From the NCBI GenBank assembly GCA_018830285.1, contig JAHJSB010000015.1:145252-209251 (forward strand): 64,000 nt of DNA, given 5' to 3'. Shown piece after piece: positions 36,995-45,729 of this stretch (positions within the stretch are counted from its first letter, which is position 1; each line of letters opens with the position of its first letter). Position numbers and translations under genes: made by a program. Under the pieces are notes generated by a model that did not search any database, was not told the origin of the DNA, and saw only the letters and a program-made list of their open reading frames with translations. This DNA comes from Alphaproteobacteria bacterium. Its GTDB lineage: Bacteria > Pseudomonadota > Alphaproteobacteria > Caulobacterales > Hyphomonadaceae.

Positions 36995-38230
36995 CTAGAG
37001 CAGGTCGCCGCCAGCGGCAGCCGCTGTCGTGCCATCCTTCTTGTAGGCGCGGATGACGTTCTTGCCGGTGATCCATTTGTGCACTTCGTCCGGCCCGTCG
37101 ACGAGACGCTGGGACCGGATATGCGTGTACCAGGCGGCCAGCGGCGTATCGAGGCTGTAGCCAAGGGCACCGTGGAGCTGGATAGCCGTGTCGACGACCC
37201 TGTGCACCATGTTGGCGAGGAAGACCTTGGCGATGCCGTTCTCCTGGCGCAGGTCCATGCCGTTCTCAGCCTTGTAGGCGATATGCATGAGCATGAGGCG
37301 GGCAATGTAGAGTTCGCTGGCACATTCAGCGAGCATGAACTGGACACCCTGGCGGTCTTCGAGCCCCTTGCCGAACGTGGAGCGCTTGGTGACGTGCTCT
37401 GTGGCGAGGTCGAGTGCGCGCTGGGCCATCGCCACATTGTGCATGCCGTGGCGCAGGCGGCCATAGGCAAGCCGGTGCTGGCCCATGGAGAAGCCGCCGC
37501 CCTCGCCGCCAAGCAGATTTTCTTCCGGCACGATCAGGTTGTCGATCTTCACCTCGGCGTGGCCGCCGCCCATCTCTTCGTAATGTGCGCCGTGCACGGC
37601 CATTGTGGGGATATCGCGGAGGATCCTGTAACCGGGATTTGGCAGCTCGACGATGAAGGTGGAATATTGCTGGTGGCGCGGTGCGTCGGGATTGGTCTTG
37701 GCCATGACGACCGCAATGTCGGCGGCGCTGGCGGCGCTGGAGAACCATTTCTCGCCGTTGAGGACGTAGTTGCCCTTGCCGTCTTTTACCGCAGTCGTCT
37801 GCATGCCGGTGGCATCGGCGCCCGCGGCCTTCTCGGTCATCGAGTAGCAGATGCGCTTGTCGCCATTGAACAGGGGTTTCAGGTATTTCTCTTTCTGGAA
37901 ATCGGTGCCGTGCGCGAGCAGCGTGAGCATGGTCGCGTCATCGGGGCCTTGCGAGTTCATCGAGAGGGCGCCGAGATGGCTCTGGCCAAGTTCCATCTGC
38001 ACGAGCGCATTGGCCAGGGGGCCGAGGCCCATGCCGCCATGCTCGACCGGGATGAAGGGCAGCCAGAGGCCCTGGGCGCGGGCTTTCTTGCGCAGTTCGG
38101 CCAGCACGGTCTTGTACGGCTTGCCGGCATCCATGGCTTTCTCGGCGGGGATGCATTCGTCCTGCACCCATTGGCGCACGCGCTCGCGCACTTCCTTTGC
38201 ATCATCCGGAATGGTGAAATCGATGGCCAT
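36995..38230 (-). CDS. Acyl-CoA dehydrogenase
   Basis: 411 residues with the three ACAD domains: an N-terminal helical part (LWLPFIPVEHGGMGLGPLAN), a middle beta domain with RICYSMTEKAAGADATGMQT and NGEKWFSSAASAADIAVVMA, and a C-terminal helical part ending in RLVDGPDEVHKWITGKNVI. It is an FAD enzyme catalysing alpha,beta-dehydrogenation of an acyl-CoA; the DGPDEVH ending is shared with the ACAD10/11-like group. It is divergent from the SDR gene, with the two starts 142 bp apart. Confidence 0.92.
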   Translation of the reverse strand: MAIDFTIPDDAKEVRERVRQWVQDECIPAEKAMDAGKPYKTVLAELRKKARAQGLWLPFIPVEHGGMGLGPLANALVQMELGQSHLGALSMNSQGPDDATMLTLLAHGTDFQKEKYLKPLFNGDKRICYSMTEKAAGADATGMQTTAVKDGKGNYVLNGEKWFSSAASAADIAVVMAKTNPDAPRHQQYSTFIVELPNPGYRILRDIPTMAVHGAHYEEMGGGHAEVKIDNLIVPEENLLGGEGGGFSMGQHRLAYGRLRHGMHNVAMAQRALDLATEHVTKRSTFGKGLEDRQGVQFMLAECASELYIARLMLMHIAYKAENGMDLRQENGIAKVFLANMVHRVVDTAIQLHGALGYSLDTPLAAWYTHIRSQRLVDGPDEVHKWITGKNVIRAYKKDGTTAAAAGGDLL

Positions 38231-38372
38231 TGTCGTGTACTCCCTGTTTTCTGAACCCGATGCTAAGCCCGAAGCGGGGGTTTGCCCATAGGTGCCGCGT
38301 GGTCAGGCGTTCCCTGCAAACCTGACAGGGTCTACAAATCCGGCAAAAGAACATTCCCGAGGAGAGAAACCC

Positions 38373-39158
38373 ATGCAGATCAGCAAAACCACACCGCTCG
38401 TTGTTACCGGCGGCGCATCCGGCCTGGGACAGGCCACCGCCGAAGCCTTTGCCAAGGCGGGCGCCCCTGTCGCGATTTTCGACATCAACGAGGAAAAGGG
38501 CGAGGCCGTCGCCAAGGCGATTGGCGGCCTGTTCTGCAAGGTGAATATCCTTGACGAGCAATCGGTGCTGGACGGCTTTGAGAAGGCCCGTGCGGCCCAC
38601 GGGCAGGAACGCGTGACCGTGCATTGCGCGATGACCGCCAAGGGCGGCAAGACGTTGCGCTTCGACAAGGAGAGCCACGCCTTCAAGCGCCTGCCGACCG
38701 AGGACTATGCGTTCGGCGCGCAGGGCATCCTGGTGTCCTCCTATCGCGTTGCCTCGATCTCGGCGCTGGGCATGGCGAATGCCGAGCCGATCACCGAGGA
38801 TGGCGAGCGCGGCGTGATCACGCTGACCGCTTCAGTTGCCGCCATGGACGCGCAGATCGGACAGGTTGTGTATGGATCGTGCAAGGCCGGCGTGAACGGG
38901 CTGGTGTTGCCGCTGGCGCGCGACCTGATGGATCTTGGCATCCGTGTGAACTCGATCATGCCGGGCATCTTTGCCACGCCGCTGATGCTGGGCGCACCGC
39001 AGAAGGTGCTCGACAGCCTTGCCGCATCGGTGCCCTTCCCCAAGCGTCTCGGCAAGCCGGAAGAGTTTGCGTCGCTGGCGATGCAGTTTGCCACCAACGG
39101 TTATTTCAACGGCCAGACGATCCGCCTCGACGGCGCGATCCGGATGGCGCCACGCTGA
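38373..39158 (+). CDS. Short-chain dehydrogenase (HSD10-like)
   Basis: 261 residues from an ATG with GGAGAG 8 bp upstream. The nucleotide-binding motif TGGASGLG is at 12-19, with Asp37 in FDIN preferring NAD. Catalytic Ser154, Tyr167 and Lys171 (YGSCK) are present. The overall sequence is like 3-hydroxyacyl-CoA dehydrogenase type 2 proteins. It probably oxidises a 3-hydroxyacyl-CoA in the catabolic set with the neighbouring acyl-CoA dehydrogenase and ligase. Confidence 0.88.
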   Translation: MQISKTTPLVVTGGASGLGQATAEAFAKAGAPVAIFDINEEKGEAVAKAIGGLFCKVNILDEQSVLDGFEKARAAHGQERVTVHCAMTAKGGKTLRFDKESHAFKRLPTEDYAFGAQGILVSSYRVASISALGMANAEPITEDGERGVITLTASVAAMDAQIGQVVYGSCKAGVNGLVLPLARDLMDLGIRVNSIMPGIFATPLMLGAPQKVLDSLAASVPFPKRLGKPEEFASLAMQFATNGYFNGQTIRLDGAIRMAPR

Positions 39159-39256
39159 TCTGACGGACGACGCAGCGTCGGCTTGCGTTTCAGGCTTTGC
39201 TGCCCTCGCGGCAAGGTCTTACACTTGCCGAAAATATAATCAGGGAGAGAAACACC

Positions 39257-40876
39257 GTGGCCAGGGCTTTTGACTGGAATTTCGGGGATATGCTTGATGC
39301 GCTGGGCGAGGTGCTGGGCGACGATGCCCCGGCCCTGATCCATGGCGATCGGGAGGTCTCGTGGCCCGAGATGACCGCGCGGTCGAACCGGCTTGCGCGG
39401 AACCTGCGCGAGATGGGCGCCAAGACCGGCGACAAGGCCGGTTTCTACCTGCGCAACCAGCCGGAATATACCGAGGCGCTGGCCGCCTGTTTCAAGGCGC
39501 GGCTGACGCATGTGAACGTCAATTACCGTTATCTCGACGATGAGCTTGTCTATATTTTCGACAATTCGGATTCCACCGTCGTGTTCTATGACGTGGAATT
39601 CATCGAACAGGTCGAGCGCGTGCGGGCGCGCCTACCCGGCGTGATCGCATGGGTGCAGATCGGCGGCGACAGCGTGCCGGACTTTGCCGTGGCCTATGAA
39701 GACCTGGCCAGCAAGGGCGATGCCTCGCCGCTGGGCATCGAACGCTCCGGCGACGATTTGCTGTTCCTCTATACGGGCGGGACGACTGGCATGCCCAAGG
39801 GCGTGATGTGGTCGCATGGCATCTGGCGGCAGGCCGGCATGGAAGGCGTCGCCAAGGCAGGCGGCGTCGTGCCGAAAGATCTTGCCGAACATGTGACGAA
39901 TGCGCTGGAGCTTGGCCGGCATGCGCGGATCATTCCCGCCTGCCCGCTGATGCACGGCACGGGCCTGTTCACGGCCATGGGCGTGATGCTGAACGGCGGC
40001 ACGATAGTGACGCTGACCGAGAACAAGAATTTCAGCCCGCAGAACCTGTGGGAGACGGTCGCGAAAAACGGCGTGACCAATATGGCGATAGTCGGCGATG
40101 CATTCGGCAAGCCGATGCTGAAGGAACTGGACGAAAATCCCGGCAAGTATGACCTCTCCACCGTGGTGGCGATCGTCTCGTCCGGCGTGATGTGGTCGAG
40201 CGAGATCAAGCGCGGCCTGCTTCGCCACATGCCGCAGGCGGCGATGATGGACAGTTTCGGCGCGTCGGAAGCCGTGGGCTTTGGCTCCTCCGCGATGACG
40301 GCGGACGGCGAAGTGAAAACCTCGAAATTCGAGCTTGGCCCGCAATGCAAGGTGTTCTCCGAAGACCATCGCGAAATCCAGCCGGGCAGCGGCGAGGCGG
40401 GCTTCGTGGCGCGCGGCGGCGCCGTGCCGCTCGGCTATTACAAGGACCCGGAGAAGACTGCGAAGACTTTCCCGACGATCAATGGCATGCGCTATTCCAT
40501 CCCGGGCGACTGGTGCACGGTGGAAGCCGACGGCTCGATGACCCTTCTGGGGCGCGGATCGAACTGTATCAATACGGCCGGCGAGAAAGTCTATCCTGAG
40601 GAAGTGGAAGAAGCGCTTAAGCTGCACGACGCGGTGCGCGACGCGCTGGTGGTCGGCCTGCCCGATGACAAGTGGGGCCAGGCCGTGACGGCGGTGGTCT
40701 CGCTTGATGGCGAGGTGTCGGAAGATGAGCTGCGCGCCTTCGTGGCAACCAAGATTGCCCGCTTCAAATCGCCTAAACGCATCTTCTTCAAGAGCGACCT
40801 TGGCCGCGCCGTGAACGGCAAGGCCGACTACAAGACGATCAAGGCGTTTGCCGAAGCGCAGGCCGGCATAAAATGA
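39257..40876 (+). CDS. Acyl-CoA synthetase (AMP-binding)
   Basis: 539 residues from a GTG preceded by GGGAGAG. Motif A3 is LYTGGTTGMPKGVMWSH; A5 is DSFGASEAVGFG; A7-A8 are GDWCTVEADGS and LLGRGSNCINTAGEKVYPEE; A10 holds the catalytic Lys in GRAVNGKADYKTI. It activates a carboxylic acid to its CoA thioester via an acyl-AMP. It is 98 bp downstream of the SDR gene in the same direction; the chain-length preference is unknown. Confidence 0.93.
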   Translation: MARAFDWNFGDMLDALGEVLGDDAPALIHGDREVSWPEMTARSNRLARNLREMGAKTGDKAGFYLRNQPEYTEALAACFKARLTHVNVNYRYLDDELVYIFDNSDSTVVFYDVEFIEQVERVRARLPGVIAWVQIGGDSVPDFAVAYEDLASKGDASPLGIERSGDDLLFLYTGGTTGMPKGVMWSHGIWRQAGMEGVAKAGGVVPKDLAEHVTNALELGRHARIIPACPLMHGTGLFTAMGVMLNGGTIVTLTENKNFSPQNLWETVAKNGVTNMAIVGDAFGKPMLKELDENPGKYDLSTVVAIVSSGVMWSSEIKRGLLRHMPQAAMMDSFGASEAVGFGSSAMTADGEVKTSKFELGPQCKVFSEDHREIQPGSGEAGFVARGGAVPLGYYKDPEKTAKTFPTINGMRYSIPGDWCTVEADGSMTLLGRGSNCINTAGEKVYPEEVEEALKLHDAVRDALVVGLPDDKWGQAVTAVVSLDGEVSEDELRAFVATKIARFKSPKRIFFKSDLGRAVNGKADYKTIKAFAEAQAGIK

Positions 40877-40886
40877 CCGTCGAACT

Positions 40887-40915
40887 TTGGCGCGGCACCT
40901 AACGGGCCGCGCCAA
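40887..40915. terminator. Bidirectional hairpin between convergent genes
   Basis: TTGGCGCGGC, a 9-base loop, then GCCGCGCCAA: a perfect 10-bp GC-rich stem located between the acyl-CoA synthetase stop and the autotransporter stop. There is no T-run, so termination may be Rho-assisted. Confidence 0.6.
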
Positions 40916-40939
40916 TAAGCGACCACCCGGCCTGCAAGA

Positions 40940-43426
40940 TCAGTAGGACTTGCTGACGCCGATACGCCCGCCAAAGGATTCATAGTCGGTGACGCCGATT
41001 CCGTCATAGAAAACATCGGTGGTCAGCCTCCAGCCCTTTGTGAAGACGAATGCCATGCCGGCCTCGGTCCTCGCGCGCATTTTCTCAGTGCTGTAGGCCA
41101 TGCCCGAGGCCGGATCGACAATATCCGCCTGTTCGAAGTCCCAAAACCCGGTCACCTTCGCATAGGGCTCTACCGCCAATTTGTCGGACACAGGCACACG
41201 CGTGCTAATCGTCGGCCCGAATGACACGCGACCCAGAGAAACATCCTGGTCCGGAATGTGGTTCCCGAGGCTGTCGGTATAGGCCTTTTGCGTCTCGGCA
41301 AAGTGAATCACGCCGATTTGAGGCGAAATCGTCCAGCGACCCGCCGCCAGGTTTCCGGTGATGCGCGCGCGCAGCAGCTGGCGATTTGTATCGAATTGGT
41401 CGGTGTACAATCCAAACGGGTCGACATCGTTGGTTGATTGCCCCCAGGCGGCACGTGCGTCGTAGACGATGTTCTTGTGGAGTCGTCCCGCAACGTATGG
41501 CCCCGCCATCCAGCCCTTGCCTTTGACAGACGTACCAAGCCGCCTGTCATCCTCGTCCGTCACGTCCGCTTGCGCCAGAATGCCGACGACGAGATCAGGT
41601 TTCACCAGGTAATCCGCACCCAAATAATACAGCCCGACATTGCTCTTGCTGGAGCGGTTGTCGGAATGGGCCATGATTCCCTGCGCCCAAACGTCAACCC
41701 GGGCCGTATCCTTGCTGACTGTCGCCTTGTTGCGTTCGGAGAACTGACCCTTGCGCCATTCTTCATAGTCGGATTTTTGCGCCGCCTCAGCGGAAACAGC
41801 CATTGCCGTCAGATTGGCCGAAAAGGCCATCCGGCTGAAACCCTGACCACTGCTGCCCGTTATGCTGACCGGCGTTGTGGCACGCGGTTCCCCGGCATTC
41901 CCGGCCCGGCCGAGACGACCAGCAAGGTCCGGATCGTTGGATGTGATCTGGTGAGCGCGCCGCCCCATGAAGTTGACGATGACGCGCTGCGTGAACAGGA
42001 CATTATCGGGATCATTCGGATCAGCTGTCCCCTGCAGGTCGATGATCGCGATTGTCAGTGATTGGGTATCGGTTGACCCGAGAACGTCGCTGACCGAGAC
42101 ATCGACCAGATAGGTATTGTTCTGGTCGGCATCCTCGGGCGATTCAAAGCTGTGCCCCGACAGGAACACGAGAACGCCCGCATCGGGGTCTATTTCGAAC
42201 AAGGCCCGGTCGGCGCCGCCGACAATCGAGAAGACGAGCGTTGACGCCGGCAGATTGGAAAATCCGTTCTGCGTCGCCGACACTGTCGTGATGTCCGTCC
42301 GGTTTTCGTCAATCGTCAAACCTGCAGAACTATCGCCGCCATCCGACGTGATCTCGACCCCCGGCAGCGCGTCAGCGACGATGCCGCAAATTGATGTGAT
42401 GAGCCCAGCTTCATAGTCGGACTGTCCGGGAAATTCCTCGTCGGCCGGATCGATCACCGGCAGTGGCAGGGCGCAAAATTCCTGCAAGGCCACGCCAAGC
42501 TCGCGGGAGTCGCACACAGGTTCAGACGGCTGTGTGCTTACGGCCGCATCAAATGCTGCATAGTAAGCTGTTGCCGCCGCCGCGCTCAGAGCCAACGCCT
42601 GGTCGTATACCGCCTGCGCCGCTGCCAGGGCCTCTACCGCCTGCCGGGACGGGGGCGCGAACAGTGTGACCGCGATACCGCCAGCGACCAGATCCAGATA
42701 TTCCACCAGGGCGTTATCGTAGATATCTTGCAGTGTGTCCGAATTCACCTGGGCCTGCGCGATGCGCGCAACCAGGTCGGGTCTATAGTCCCGCGCCAGC
42801 GCGTCAAGAATATCGCCGGCCACGAATGTGCCAAGCTGCTCGATCGCGAACCCCGCCGGATCCCCCAATCCCCAGACAGTGTTGCCTCCGTCCTCTGCGA
42901 GACCTGTAAAATAGAGCGCAAGAACTTCGTCCCCCTGGTCCGAAAACAGGTCACCGAAGGACACGCTCGGTTTGGCCAAGGCCGCGTCCAGGCTCGCCAG
43001 CCGGCCTTCCAGATAGGCCAGTTTTGCATCGGCAACCGCCAGGCTCGCGAACACCACCGCGAGATAGGTCTCAAAGTCGTCTGTCCTCTCAGCCGCAGTA
43101 TAGGTAACCGAGGGGTTCAGCGTCGGTCGGGCCGCGCTTTCGGCGGCGTTCAGCGCCGCCAGTGCAACCGACAGCTCTGACTCCCTCGAGGACAGGTCGA
43201 GGCGCGCCTGATTGGCAATCGTCTCAAGCGGGGATGCATAGGTCGTCGGCGGACGGCTGCTTTCAAGGCTATCACTCGCATAGCACCTGAGACCCTGATC
43301 GAGATCCCAAGGATAGATTTGGAGGTCCTCGATGCCAGCGACCGCGACATTTGCGGTTGCGAGAACCGAAACGCAGCCAAACACAAGCACACGCACGGTG
43401 TGCGTCAGCCAATTTGCGATATCCAT
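40940..43426 (-). CDS. Autotransporter-domain outer-membrane protein with helical and cadherin-like passenger
   Basis: 828 residues from the ATG at 43426 (GGGGCGG just upstream). The signal peptide ends near ANVAVAG. Residues about 50-290 are Ala-rich and helical, with coiled-coil-like stretches (LSVALAALNAAESAARP; AVEALAAAQAVYDQALALSA). Residues about 350-470 form a cadherin-like repeat (LTIDENRTDITTVSA; FEIDPDAGVLVF; YLVDVSVSDVLGSTDTQSL). The last 270 residues are an autotransporter beta-barrel (VDVWAQGIMAH; YLGADYLVKPDLVVG; AVEPYAKVTGFWDF), ending GRIGVSKSY with the terminal aromatic. A helical passenger is unlike the usual beta-helix. It probably displays an adhesive or spacer structure. 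Confidence 0.82.
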   Translation of the reverse strand: MDIANWLTHTVRVLVFGCVSVLATANVAVAGIEDLQIYPWDLDQGLRCYASDSLESSRPPTTYASPLETIANQARLDLSSRESELSVALAALNAAESAARPTLNPSVTYTAAERTDDFETYLAVVFASLAVADAKLAYLEGRLASLDAALAKPSVSFGDLFSDQGDEVLALYFTGLAEDGGNTVWGLGDPAGFAIEQLGTFVAGDILDALARDYRPDLVARIAQAQVNSDTLQDIYDNALVEYLDLVAGGIAVTLFAPPSRQAVEALAAAQAVYDQALALSAAAATAYYAAFDAAVSTQPSEPVCDSRELGVALQEFCALPLPVIDPADEEFPGQSDYEAGLITSICGIVADALPGVEITSDGGDSSAGLTIDENRTDITTVSATQNGFSNLPASTLVFSIVGGADRALFEIDPDAGVLVFLSGHSFESPEDADQNNTYLVDVSVSDVLGSTDTQSLTIAIIDLQGTADPNDPDNVLFTQRVIVNFMGRRAHQITSNDPDLAGRLGRAGNAGEPRATTPVSITGSSGQGFSRMAFSANLTAMAVSAEAAQKSDYEEWRKGQFSERNKATVSKDTARVDVWAQGIMAHSDNRSSKSNVGLYYLGADYLVKPDLVVGILAQADVTDEDDRRLGTSVKGKGWMAGPYVAGRLHKNIVYDARAAWGQSTNDVDPFGLYTDQFDTNRQLLRARITGNLAAGRWTISPQIGVIHFAETQKAYTDSLGNHIPDQDVSLGRVSFGPTISTRVPVSDKLAVEPYAKVTGFWDFEQADIVDPASGMAYSTEKMRARTEAGMAFVFTKGWRLTTDVFYDGIGVTDYESFGGRIGVSKSY

Positions 43427-43783
43427 TTGCCGCCCCAATCGATTTTTTCCGCTTCGATCGAGACGGAATTTGCCAAGTCATGCAGCACTTGCGGGTAAGA
43501 CTCGATTACCGGCACCGACCATCAAGAAGACGCATCGACACCCAAGTCAAGTTATATCCATTTCGCACAATTCAGAGTGATATTTCATACTTTTCAACCT
43601 GTTGACTGGCTCGCGCCACGCGTGGCCGGTCACTGAACAAGGGCCCCGGGCCGGACGGCATCGACGATCCCCGCAAACCAACAGGCAGTGGGAAAAGACC
43701 GCTCTGCGCCTGCCTCCATGGCAACCCGCTATGAGGCGGCGCTACCGCTTGTCACGCAGAAAGCAATTGCGCTACAGGCAGGC
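43427..43783. other. Divergent intergenic region
   Basis: 357 bp between the divergent autotransporter and CoA-transferase genes. It is AT-richer in its left part and holds a perfect 12-bp palindrome, GCCACGCGTGGC (43615-43626), preceded by TTGACT (43602-43607). On the minus strand TTGACT occurs about 130 bp before the autotransporter start. No convincing -10 box and no gene were recognised. Confidence 0.4.
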
Positions 43784-44950
43784 ATGACAGATACGCAGAA
43801 ACCAAATGGCCCGCTGCACGGGCTGAAAGTCGTCGAGATGGGGCAGCTCATCGCGGGGCCGTTCTGCGGCCAGTTGCTGGGCGATATGGGCGCGGAAGTG
43901 GTCAAGATCGAACCGCCCGGCAAAGGCGACCCGATGCGCGAATGGGGCCAGGGTGACAAGCCGTCATGGTGGCGCGTGATTGGTCGCAACAAGTATTCCG
44001 TCGCCGTCGACCTACGCACCGAAGAGGGCCAGCAGCTGGCGCGCGACCTGATCGGCAAGGCCGACGTTCTGGTCGAGAATTTCCGGCCCGGCGCGCTGGA
44101 GAAGTGGCACCTTGATCCGGTCGAGTTGCGCAAGGCAAATCCGGGCCTGATCGTGTCTCGCATGTCGGGCTACGGTCAGACCGGCCCGTATGCGCAGCGG
44201 CCGGGCTTCGGCCTGATTGGCGAGGGCTTTGGCGGCTTGCGCGGGATTGTCGGCGAGCCGGACCGGATGCCGTCGCGCGTGGGTATCTCGATAGGCGACT
44301 CGCTGGCGGCGACCTTTGGCTGCATGGGCATTCTCGCGGCGCTGCATCACCGTAATCAGACGGGCGAAGGCCAGGTGATCGACGTGGCTCTGTATGAAAG
44401 CGTGCTGCAGGTGATGGAAAGCTATGTGGCGGACTATTCGGCCTCAGGCCACAAGCGCCAGCGGACCGGGGCAATCCTGCCGAAGATTGCGCCGTCGAAT
44501 GTCTATCCGTGCAAGGATGGCGACTTCCTGATCGGCGGCAACCAGGACCCGATCTTCAAACGTCTGTGCGATGCGATGGCACGGCCTGACCTCGCAGAAG
44601 ATGCGCGCTATGCGACGCACCTGGCGCGAGGCGAGAACCAGGCAGAGCTGGACGCGACCATTGCGGACTGGACGCGCACGCTGGCGGTTACGGAACTGGA
44701 AGCCCTGTTGCTGGCGCATGGCGTGCCGTCGGGCAAGATATTCGATGCCGAGGACATGCTGGCCGATCCGCACTATGCGGCGCGGGAATCTGTCGTGACG
44801 CTGGAGGACGCGGACCTCGGGCCCGTGACGATGCAGAACACGTTCCCGAAATTTTCGGCCACGCCGGGATCGATCCGCAAGCCCGCGCCGCGCGAAGTGG
44901 GCGAGGATACGCAAGCAATCCTCGAACGCTGGCTCGGACGACCCGCCTAG
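43784..44950 (+). CDS. CaiB/BaiF family (class III) CoA-transferase
   Basis: 388 residues from the ATG at 43784, which gives the usual short lead into LHGLKVVEMGQLIAGPFCGQ. The family motifs follow: LLGDMGAEVVKIEPPGKGDP, ENFRPGALEKW, SGYGQTGPY and the nucleophile Asp172 in SIGDSLAA. ILAALHHRNQTGEGQ and VPSGKIFDAEDMLADPHY are also typical. It moves CoA between carboxylic acids or forms acyl-CoA from a donor. It converges with the VOC gene, overlapping it by 4 bp. Confidence 0.92.
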   Translation: MTDTQKPNGPLHGLKVVEMGQLIAGPFCGQLLGDMGAEVVKIEPPGKGDPMREWGQGDKPSWWRVIGRNKYSVAVDLRTEEGQQLARDLIGKADVLVENFRPGALEKWHLDPVELRKANPGLIVSRMSGYGQTGPYAQRPGFGLIGEGFGGLRGIVGEPDRMPSRVGISIGDSLAATFGCMGILAALHHRNQTGEGQVIDVALYESVLQVMESYVADYSASGHKRQRTGAILPKIAPSNVYPCKDGDFLIGGNQDPIFKRLCDAMARPDLAEDARYATHLARGENQAELDATIADWTRTLAVTELEALLLAHGVPSGKIFDAEDMLADPHYAARESVVTLEDADLGPVTMQNTFPKFSATPGSIRKPAPREVGEDTQAILERWLGRPA

Positions 44951-45648
44951 GCCGGGACGGGCACCGGCGGACCGGGAAATTTCGCTGACTTGGCAATCAC
45001 GTCATCAGGAGTCTTCAGCATGGCCTGGTACATTTCCGGCGGGTAGACCATGTGCGGCTTGGCAGGATCATAGGCGGGCTGGGGTTCGTTGCCCTGCCCC
45101 GCATACGGCGCGGGCACCTTGTAAGCCTCCGCTTCCGATGCCGAGATACCCGCCTTTTCCAGAACCACGGGATCGATCCATTGTTTCGGATCGACCGTTG
45201 TCACCGGCGCAGCAACCTCGAGCGTCATCTGGTCCGGACCGGCGAAATAGATCGACTGGCAGAAGCCATGGTCGAGCGGGCCGATGACGTTGACGCCGTG
45301 GCTGCGGATACGGTCGCGCATGGCGAGCAGACCTACCGCGTCATCGGCGCGGAAGGCCAGGTGTTGCATTGTGCCGGCGGCGCTGGGCAGCGCGCCATTG
45401 CCGGAATGGGTAATGCCGAGCGTGACCGGTATCTTGTCGACATCGGGCAGCTGGACGATGGAGAAGAAGCTGTGATCGTTCATGCGGAGGAAGGCGTGGA
45501 GCCCGCCGGGCACGCCGTGCATGTCGAACAGGGCGACGAGCGGGAAATTCATGACCTCGGAGAAGAAGGCGATATGCTTCTTTATATCGGATGCCATGAT
45601 GGCGATGTGATGTATGCCGCTCGGTTGCGGCCGGGACTGTTCACTCAT
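44947..45648 (-). CDS. VOC-superfamily (glyoxalase/dioxygenase-like) protein
   Basis: 233 residues. The paired beta-alpha-beta-beta-beta units of the VOC fold are visible: GIHHIAIMASDIKKHIAFF with a metal His, then MQHLAFRADDAVGLLAMRDR and SIYFAGPDQMTLEVAAP with His and Glu at ligand positions. The C-terminal 70 residues are Pro-rich and not part of the fold. The reaction is unknown; isomerases, epimerases and extradiol dioxygenases share this fold. Divergent from the alpha/beta hydrolase gene. Confidence 0.8.
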   Translation of the reverse strand: MSEQSRPQPSGIHHIAIMASDIKKHIAFFSEVMNFPLVALFDMHGVPGGLHAFLRMNDHSFFSIVQLPDVDKIPVTLGITHSGNGALPSAAGTMQHLAFRADDAVGLLAMRDRIRSHGVNVIGPLDHGFCQSIYFAGPDQMTLEVAAPVTTVDPKQWIDPVVLEKAGISASEAEAYKVPAPYAGQGNEPQPAYDPAKPHMVYPPEMYQAMLKTPDDVIAKSAKFPGPPVPVPA

Positions 45649-45729
45649 TCCTCGGGCCTTTCCTGCTTTCCCCTGATCGTTCTTTCAGCAAGTATGCGCC
45701 TCATAAAAAACAAGGGCAAGGAACGCAAA

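Noticed and set aside
37079..38254. 391-codon plus-strand frame opposite the acyl-CoA dehydrogenase
   Set aside because: His/Gly/Val-rich antisense translation without domains; the other strand is a clear ACAD.
39632..40915. 427-codon minus-strand frame opposite the acyl-CoA synthetase
   Set aside because: Antisense shadow; Arg/His-rich and overlapping a full set of adenylation motifs on the plus strand.
44172..44240. Loss of the catalytic Asp in the CoA-transferase (RPGFG where RPGFD is common)
   Set aside because: The nucleophilic Asp of this family is in the later GDS motif, which is intact (Asp172).
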